Assembly: GCF_018837975.1 (NCBI RefSeq)
Contig: NZ_JAGSOY010000014.1
Span: forward strand, 1 to 64,000
Source: Zooshikella harenae
Lineage (GTDB): Bacteria; Pseudomonadota; Gammaproteobacteria; Pseudomonadales; Zooshikellaceae
Reading direction: 5' to 3'
DNA length: 64,000 bases
The first letter of the stretch is position 1, and every line of letters starts with the position of its first letter. Below, piece by piece: positions 58,554-64,000 of this stretch. The position numbers and the translations under genes were made by a program. Below the pieces are notes generated by a model, which was not told the origin of the DNA, ran no database searches, and worked only from the letters and a program-made list of their open reading frames with translations.

Positions 58554-59648
58554 ATGAGTCATGCTGAAACCCATCATGCACCCTCTGTGCAAGAAGCTGC
58601 TTCACTTAAAGTAATACGTCCATTCAATCGTCGTGTTAGACGTTTGTTACTACTGATTGTCGTACCTGTCCTTACACTATTAGCCATTGGCGTTATGTAT
58701 TTGATAGGAGGGCGTTATGTAGAAACAGATAATGCTTACGTTAAAGCCGATATGATTCCTGTTGCTGCAGAAGTTTCTGGTGTTGTTGTCGATGTTTTAG
58801 TAAGTGAAAACCAATTTGTAAATGCTGGTGATTTATTATTTCGCTTAGATCCTGAGCCCTTTCAGGTGCGTGTTACTAAAGCGGAAGCAAATTTGGCACA
58901 GGTTCGTACAGATCTAAAAGCACTGAAAGCCAGTTATAGAGAAAAACAGGCAGAAATTAGCTTAGCGCAGACCAAGTATACGTTTGCACTGAAAGATTTA
59001 CATCGTGAAGCTGACTTGCTTAAGCGGCATTTTGTTTCAACATCACGGTTTGATGATGTTAAACAAAGTGCAGACCTTGCTAGGCAACAGATCACTGTTT
59101 TGGAAGAGGATCTAAAACGTATTGCAAACTCATTAGGTGGAAGTGTTGACTTGCCTATTGAAAAACACCCTCGCTTTCGTGTCGCTTCAGCAGCATTAGC
59201 ACAGGTTCGATTAGATTTGCAGCGAGCAGCAGTCAAAGCCTCGAAAGCAGGTATTGTCACTAAACTTCCTAAACCTGGTCAGTATGTGGCAGCAGGTTCA
59301 ACAGCACTTGCACTCATTGCCATTGATAACTTATGGGTTGAAGCTAATTTTACTGAGACTGACTTAACCTATATTAATCCTGGGCAATCCGTTGAAGTGC
59401 GTGTTGATACTTATCCCGATAAAGTTTGGATCGGTACAGTAGAAAGTTTAAGCCCAGCAACGGGTGCTGAGTTTTCAGTGATACCTGCCCAAAATGCGAC
59501 AGGAAACTGGGTAAAAATCAGTCAGCGCGTACCGGTCAGAATTAAAATAAGTAATCCTCGCCATCAACGACAGTTGCGGGCTGGATTAAGTGCCATTGTT
59601 GAAGTGGATACGGGACATCGTCGCACTTTATTAGGTCTCTCATTATAG
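58554..59648 (+). CDS. emrA: EmrA-type membrane fusion protein
   Basis: HlyD-family periplasmic adaptor of a multidrug efflux pump, 364 aa. A cytoplasmic basic N-terminus and single membrane helix (LLLLIVVPVLTLLAIGVMYL) are followed by a lipoyl-like half motif (ETDNAYVKADMIPVAAEVSG, FVNAGDLLFRLDPEPFQ), a long coiled-coil hairpin (about 100-190), the second half (VKASKAGIVTKLPKPGQYV) and the beta-barrel (LWVEANFTETDLTYINPGQ). It links the EmrB-like pump to an outer-membrane channel such as TolC, which is not encoded nearby. It is 30 bp after marR and 9 bp before the pump gene. Confidence 0.9.
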   Translation: MSHAETHHAPSVQEAASLKVIRPFNRRVRRLLLLIVVPVLTLLAIGVMYLIGGRYVETDNAYVKADMIPVAAEVSGVVVDVLVSENQFVNAGDLLFRLDPEPFQVRVTKAEANLAQVRTDLKALKASYREKQAEISLAQTKYTFALKDLHREADLLKRHFVSTSRFDDVKQSADLARQQITVLEEDLKRIANSLGGSVDLPIEKHPRFRVASAALAQVRLDLQRAAVKASKAGIVTKLPKPGQYVAAGSTALALIAIDNLWVEANFTETDLTYINPGQSVEVRVDTYPDKVWIGTVESLSPATGAEFSVIPAQNATGNWVKISQRVPVRIKISNPRHQRQLRAGLSAIVEVDTGHRRTLLGLSL

Positions 59649-59657
59649 GAGAATGAG

Positions 59658-61184
59658 ATGACCAGTATAGCCAGTGTAACTTCAGAGCCTAAAACTAACT
59701 CGCATCGTGGGCTTATTACCATCTCTGTGATGTTAGCAACGATTATGCAGGCGTTGGATACAACGATTGCAAACGTAGCGCTTCCACATATGCAAGGTGC
59801 TATGGGGGCAACCCAAGATCAGATTTCCTGGGTATTAACTTCTTATATTGTGGCAGCTGCTATTTTTATGCCCTTAACTGGTTTTTTAAGTGCGAAGCAG
59901 GGGCGTAAACGCGTTTTTATTTGGTCGGTTATTGGTTTTACTATTGCGTCAATGTTATGTGGTGCTGCCCAGAGTTTAACGCAGATTGTGGTATTTCGAC
60001 TGTTACAAGGTGTCTTTGGCGCTAGTCTGGTACCACTATCGCAAGCGGTATTATTGGACACTTATCCTGTTGAACGCCATGGTTCTGCCATGGCCATGTG
60101 GGGGGTAGGGGTCATGGTTGGGCCTATTCTTGGTCCTTCACTCGGCGGCTGGTTAACGGAATACTACAGTTGGCGTTGGGTATTTTATATTAATCTTCCT
60201 TTTGGTCTTTTAGCATGGTTTGGGTTGGCCGCGTTCGTTAATGAAACGCCTATCAATCGTTCACGCCGTTTTGATTTTTTGGGTTTTGCCTTTTTGAGTC
60301 TTAGTATTGGTGCGCTACAGATGATGCTTGATCGTGGTGAAACGCTTGACTGGTTTTCAAACACTGAAATTATTATTGAAGCGATGTTAGCTGGTTTTGG
60401 CTTTTATCTTTTTGTCGCTCATATTTTCACTCACGATCACCCATTTATTGAGCCTGCCATTTTTAAAGACCGAAACTTTAGTGTTGGTTTAATATTTATC
60501 TTTATTGTCGGTATTATTTTACTGGCTACGATGGCTTTGCTACCGCCTTTTATGCAAAATTTGCTGGGGTATCCTGTGATCGATGTTGGCTATTTATTAG
60601 CCCCACGAGGTATGGGTACCATGGTTGCGATGATGGCAGTAGGCAAGCTTTCAGGTAGAATTGATGTCAGGTATAAAATTTTCCTTGGCCTTATTTTAAT
60701 CAGTTTTTCGCTGTGGGAAATGACATGCTTTGATATGAATATCTCCGGTTGGGATATTGTGCGTACTGGTGTTATTCAAGGTTTAGGATTAGGATTTATT
60801 TTTGTCCCATTATCGACTATATCTTTTGCAACGTTAGCACCGCAATATCGAAATGAAGGTACTGCATTATTTAGTCTTATGCGAAATATTGGCAGTAGTA
60901 TTGGTATATCATTAGTCATTACCTACCTCGCACAAATGATGCAAGCCAATCATGCTGCGTTTGCAGACTTTATTAATCCGTTTAATCAAGCGTTGAAACA
61001 TGCAACAGAGGTAGGAAAATATAATCTAATAACTCAGCAAGGACTAATGGCTATTAATGGCGAAGTTTCTAGACAAGCAGCTATTTTAGCTTATTTGCAG
61101 GATTTTCGACTAATGATGTGGATTACATTAGCGGCCTTACCATTAACTTTTTTGCTGCAGGGTACAAACAAACGGAGCAATTGA
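59658..61184 (+). CDS. emrB: EmrB-type MFS multidrug transporter (DHA2, 14 helices)
   Basis: Inner-membrane proton-driven drug exporter of the DHA2 family, 508 aa with 14 predicted helices. Motifs: LDTTIANVALPHMQGAMGAT (motif D1), WVLTSYIVAAAIFMPLTGFLS, the loop GRKRVFIWSVIGF (motif A), RLLQGVFGASLVPLSQAVL (motif B), and GPILGPSLGGWLTEYYSWRW (motif C, antiporter). It forms a tripartite pump with the EmrA-like protein encoded 9 bp upstream, and an outer-membrane channel encoded elsewhere. GGAGAATGAG precedes the ATG. Confidence 0.92.
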   Translation: MTSIASVTSEPKTNSHRGLITISVMLATIMQALDTTIANVALPHMQGAMGATQDQISWVLTSYIVAAAIFMPLTGFLSAKQGRKRVFIWSVIGFTIASMLCGAAQSLTQIVVFRLLQGVFGASLVPLSQAVLLDTYPVERHGSAMAMWGVGVMVGPILGPSLGGWLTEYYSWRWVFYINLPFGLLAWFGLAAFVNETPINRSRRFDFLGFAFLSLSIGALQMMLDRGETLDWFSNTEIIIEAMLAGFGFYLFVAHIFTHDHPFIEPAIFKDRNFSVGLIFIFIVGIILLATMALLPPFMQNLLGYPVIDVGYLLAPRGMGTMVAMMAVGKLSGRIDVRYKIFLGLILISFSLWEMTCFDMNISGWDIVRTGVIQGLGLGFIFVPLSTISFATLAPQYRNEGTALFSLMRNIGSSIGISLVITYLAQMMQANHAAFADFINPFNQALKHATEVGKYNLITQQGLMAINGEVSRQAAILAYLQDFRLMMWITLAALPLTFLLQGTNKRSN

Positions 61185-61441
61185 GTAGCTTGAGGTGATT
61201 ATTGTTTTTCTAAAAAAATCGTATATTTCGTGTTTTAGCTATAATGATCATTTTTTTCTGAAAGGTTTGTTGCCTGCTTTTTTTAACCCTTGTCACATAT
61301 TTACGATAAGTGCCTAGTGGGCCTATGTCAAGAAAAAGTAACGTCGCCAGTGAATAAGTGGGGAAGAAGTTGTTACTTTATTTTGTGTATGGACCACTAG
61401 GGATTTATCGCTAGACGTCTGCTTCTAAAAAACTGTAACAG

Positions 61442-62053
61442 TTAATTATTAATATATTTTTCGAAAACTTCACCAAAATCTTTACGGCAATAGGCTTTGC
61501 GAGCAGAATGAAGCCAGTTAAAGGTATGTTGATTGATTTCTTTAAACTGGTCTTCGAGTGTTGTTGTGCTTGAGGAACGATGTACTGTATTTGAAGCAAT
61601 TTCTATACTACGTTCGGCATTGCGGTAATGATGGCTGTTTTCTTTTTGGATAGAACTGATTGTGTACAATGTTTTGTATAAATCTTTCAAATGCTCAATT
61701 TGAGTTTTTTTGATATCGACTGAGTAAGGTGTACTTCCTATCGAAAATTTAATTTCAGCATCTAAATCCACTGTACCTGCAGTTTCAAGAAAAACATCGC
61801 GAATGTCGTGGTCATAATAACTATAACGCTTTAATAATCTTTTCTTACTAAGCGCGCTAGTGCCATCAAGATGAATAAGTGCTAGATTAGTAAAGCAATA
61901 CTCATCTGTTTTTGATTTGATCAAAAAGTAGATTTTTTCGTTATCCTCACGCATGACATAATCATCAGAATCGACTTTATCAAAGTTCTGTGGATCAATG
62001 ATTTCTCCAATATCACTTAATCCTAAAGCATCAGCCGCTACACGTTTGAACAT
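61442..62053 (-). CDS. PH-domain protein (bacterial YvbH-like, bPH type)
   Basis: A 203-aa cytoplasmic protein. The first about 125 residues form a bacterial pleckstrin-homology-type domain: VAADALGLSDIGEII, DSDDYVMREDNEKIYFLIKS, DEYCFTNLALIHLDGTSALS, SKKRLLKRYSYYDHDI. The rest (about 130-203) is a helical tail. This family in Bacillus and many Proteobacteria has unknown function and is often expressed alone. It sits between the convergent emrB gene and the downstream two-component regulator, transcribed in the same direction as the latter. Confidence 0.8.
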   Translation of the reverse strand: MFKRVAADALGLSDIGEIIDPQNFDKVDSDDYVMREDNEKIYFLIKSKTDEYCFTNLALIHLDGTSALSKKRLLKRYSYYDHDIRDVFLETAGTVDLDAEIKFSIGSTPYSVDIKKTQIEHLKDLYKTLYTISSIQKENSHHYRNAERSIEIASNTVHRSSSTTTLEDQFKEINQHTFNWLHSARKAYCRKDFGEVFEKYINN

Positions 62054-62211
62054 ACAATCTTCCTGAGTGATAAATAGTCTTAAACTGTGTTATTACATGT
62101 TAGAGGAGGATGACATACTTTATTTTACTGGACCAGTTGCCGTGTACTAATTTGGTCAATATAGCACAAAACTGACGTATTAAATCTTATCATATTAATT
62201 GACCAAGTTAA

Positions 62212-63603
62212 TTACTGACTATGGTCTAAATCCTGAATACCATAACGTTCAATTTTCTTTAGTAAACCTTGACGAGATAGCCCTAATTTACGAGCAGCAT
62301 GCGTTCGATTACCTTGGAATTGTTGTAATGCATCAAGAATCAATCGTATTTCTAAATGCCTCACTTGATTTTCAAGGGTATCATCTAGTGAAGGTATCAC
62401 ATTGGGCGACTGAGAAATTTTATTACCATTGAGAAACTCAATATCATTTATGCCTATGATCGGTTGCTGAGCGATAGCGGCTACACTTTCCAAGGTGTTT
62501 TTTAACTCTCTTACATTACCAGGCCAGGATTGGGTAATAAACCAGTGTAAGGCAGTGGCATCCAGTTGTAATGGGCGTTGGTGTTTCTGACTGTAATGTT
62601 GTAAGAAGTGTTGAGCTAAAACTGGAATATCTTCTGGGCGGTCTGCAAGGCGTTGAGTATTAATCGTAATGCCTTTAAGTCGATAATAAAGGTCGTCACG
62701 AAAATCACCAGTGTCAACTGCTTGGGGTAAATCTTTATTTGTCGCACTGATTAAACGTACATCAATCGACACAATTTCTCTGCCACCCACGGGGTAGAAT
62801 TTACCTTCTTGTAATACTCGTAATAATTTGACCTGCATATTCAGTGGCATTTCACCAATTTCATCCAAAAATAATGTGCCTTGGTGTGCTAGGGCTAAAA
62901 GACCCTGTCGATCACGATCTGCCCCAGTAAAAGCCCCTTTTTTGTAACCAAATAATTCACTTTCCAATAACTCACTGGGGATGGCTCCACAGTGTACTGA
63001 AATAAAAGGTTGGTTTTTGCGGTGACTAAGTTGGTGTATGGCTTTGGCTATCACTTCTTTGCCTGTACCACTGGGTCCACTGATTAAGATTGATACATCT
63101 GTAGGGGCAATTCGGCTGATAAGATTGCGCAGCATTTCAGTGTGCTGACTGACGCCAATTAAACCCAGTACCGATTGTTGCTCTGCTAGCTGTGCTTTTA
63201 ACTGTTGTACTTCATTTTCTAAGCTGCGTTTGGTTAAAGCACGTTTGACGACAATGGCTAACATGTCGGGGTCAACCGGTTTGGCTAGAAAATCCCAGGC
63301 CCCTTGTGCGATAGCGGCTAAAGCTAGCTCTCGATCAGCATGTCCTGTCAGGACAATGACAGGAATAGTATTAATAATACTGAGTAGTTTTAGCCCTTCC
63401 TGAGGAGTAAAAGAAGGCGGGAGTGCTAAGTCCAGCAGTATTAAACTATACGTCTTTTGTTGTAGTTGTTGCTGAGCAGAGGTTATATCATGACAGCTAT
63501 CAACTTGATAACCTGCTTGATGTAGCCATTGGCTACAAAGCTCACAGAAGGCAGGCTCATCATCGACAAGTAGAATTTGTTCTAAAATACGTTGCTCTGC
63601 CAT
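62212..63603 (-). CDS. Sigma-54-dependent response regulator, PrsR/NtrC type
   Basis: A 463-aa transcription activator: receiver domain (phospho-acceptor Asp about 58 in [17 protein letters not shown], Lys in [10 protein letters not shown]), AAA+ domain with Walker A GPSGTGKE, the sigma-54-contacting GAFTGAD loop, Walker [11 protein letters not shown] and the Arg finger region, and a Fis-type helix-turn-helix ([20 protein letters not shown]). In the receiver, LALPPxxxxx[19 protein letters not shown] and KPVDPDML resemble PrsR, the PEP-CTERM system regulator, more than NtrC. It is downstream of a histidine kinase gene; ATG 63603 (four bases after the kinase stop) is preferred to 63633, which would overlap the kinase by 26 bp. 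Possible target: the sigma-54 promoter at 2134-2149. Confidence 0.88.
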   Translation of the reverse strand: MAEQRILEQILLVDDEPAFCELCSQWLHQAGYQVDSCHDITSAQQQLQQKTYSLILLDLALPPSFTPQEGLKLLSIINTIPVIVLTGHADRELALAAIAQGAWDFLAKPVDPDMLAIVVKRALTKRSLENEVQQLKAQLAEQQSVLGLIGVSQHTEMLRNLISRIAPTDVSILISGPSGTGKEVIAKAIHQLSHRKNQPFISVHCGAIPSELLESELFGYKKGAFTGADRDRQGLLALAHQGTLFLDEIGEMPLNMQVKLLRVLQEGKFYPVGGREIVSIDVRLISATNKDLPQAVDTGDFRDDLYYRLKGITINTQRLADRPEDIPVLAQHFLQHYSQKHQRPLQLDATALHWFITQSWPGNVRELKNTLESVAAIAQQPIIGINDIEFLNGNKISQSPNVIPSLDDTLENQVRHLEIRLILDALQQFQGNRTHAARKLGLSRQGLLKKIERYGIQDLDHSQ

Positions 63604-63607
63604 TTTG

Positions 63608-64000
63608 TTATTCTCTACTCGCATTATCGTCAATGGTGGTTAAGGGAAATTCACAAATAAAACTACAGGGCCAGTGTTCATCATGGGTGTGCCAAACTTG
63701 TCCATGGTGAGCATCCATAATTCGCCTGACGATAGCTAAACCTAAGCCGCTACCACCTTGTCGTTTACTGATAAAAGGCTGAAATAAATGCTGTTGGATT
63801 TCTCCTGGAATTGCAGGTCCATTATTATGAATACTAAGTTGTATGGTTTGCTTTGAGGTCTTAAGGGCTGAAATATGTATTTGGCCATGGGTGACATTGC
63901 GGGTAAATGCCGCAGCATTTTCTAATAAATTAGTCAGTACTTGCTGTAGACGATGGCGATCTGCATTTAAGGTGAGATTAGTGGCTACCTCTATGGTGAT
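63608..64000 (-). CDS. Histidine kinase, C-terminal 130 residues (runs off the window)
   Basis: The visible part is the ATPase domain of a sensor kinase on the minus strand: N box VLTNLLENAAAF, the G1-like turn NNGPAIPGEIQQHLFQPF, and the G2 box GGSGLGLAIVRRIMDAHHG, ending DDNASRE. The N-terminal sensing part and H box lie beyond 64000. Its stop is four bases before the response regulator's start, so the two form a cognate pair. PrsK, the partner of PrsR, is a membrane kinase of this type; which it is cannot be settled from the fragment. Confidence 0.8.
   Translation of the reverse strand: MTIEVATNLTLNADRHRLQQVLTNLLENAAAFTRNVTHGQIHISALKTSKQTIQLSIHNNGPAIPGEIQQHLFQPFISKRQGGSGLGLAIVRRIMDAHHGQVWHTHDEHWPCSFICEFPLTTIDDNASRE

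Overview
The window looks like chromosomal DNA of an AT-rich marine gammaproteobacterium of the Oceanospirillales type (a Zooshikella- or Spartinivicinus-like organism is possible, but this is a guess from gene content and style). The housekeeping genes (htpG, gcdH, a LoiP-like protease, a betaine operon, an EmrAB-like pump) are gammaproteobacterial. They sit in long AT-rich spacers filled with short dispersed repeats and decayed insertion sequences. No rRNA, tRNA or CRISPR array was seen.

Layout. 0-4.3 kb: a small hypothetical gene, an isolated type IV pilus minor pilin (pilW), a PEP-CTERM surface protein behind a well-formed sigma-54 promoter, and a divergent cold-shock-domain protein. 4.3-9.0 kb: a tight operon of glutaryl-CoA dehydrogenase, a fused E1 alpha/beta 2-oxoacid dehydrogenase and a FabD-like acyltransferase. 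9.3-16.2 kb: LoiP-like lipoprotein protease, UbiA/MenA-like prenyltransferase, EamA transporter, DUF599 protein, an unknown membrane protein, and htpG with a consensus heat-shock promoter and strong terminator. 16.3-18.7 kb: a TerD-VWA (TerF-like) gene flanked by three gene and transposase remnants. 18.8-23 kb: secreted sphingomyelinase, an orphan sugar-type periplasmic binding protein, and a Yip1-like membrane protein. 23.2-28.6 kb: a 1,766-residue LRR/Sel1/HEAT-like exported protein. 28.6-38.8 kb: a pseudouridine synthase, a 51-residue membrane protein, the choline uptake and oxidation operon betB-betA-choX-choW-choV (no betI in the window), and a sugar O-acetyltransferase. 39-41.5 kb: LysR regulator, lipoprotein, VOC protein. 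41.6-55 kb: the accessory core, with a Vibrio cholerae cytolysin homologue whose last domain is a PPC domain, a divergent CxxCH protein with the same PPC domain, and a three-gene group (514-aa protein, lipoprotein, 1,689-aa OmpA-domain protein). 55-64 kb: quinone reductase with HxlR regulator, a HExxH protein, marR-emrA-emrB, a PH-domain protein, and a histidine kinase/NtrC-type regulator pair running off the end.

How it fits together. The sphingomyelinase, pore-forming cytolysin, PPC-tailed partner and OmpA giant point to life against eukaryotic hosts or other bacteria. The NtrC-type regulator at the right end resembles PrsR, the sigma-54 activator of PEP-CTERM genes, and the one PEP-CTERM gene here has a sigma-54 promoter; that link is an inference. 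Two families of small non-coding repeats (A, about 200-340 bp; B, 42-260 bp with TATACCC terminal inverted repeats) occupy most of the large intergenic gaps.
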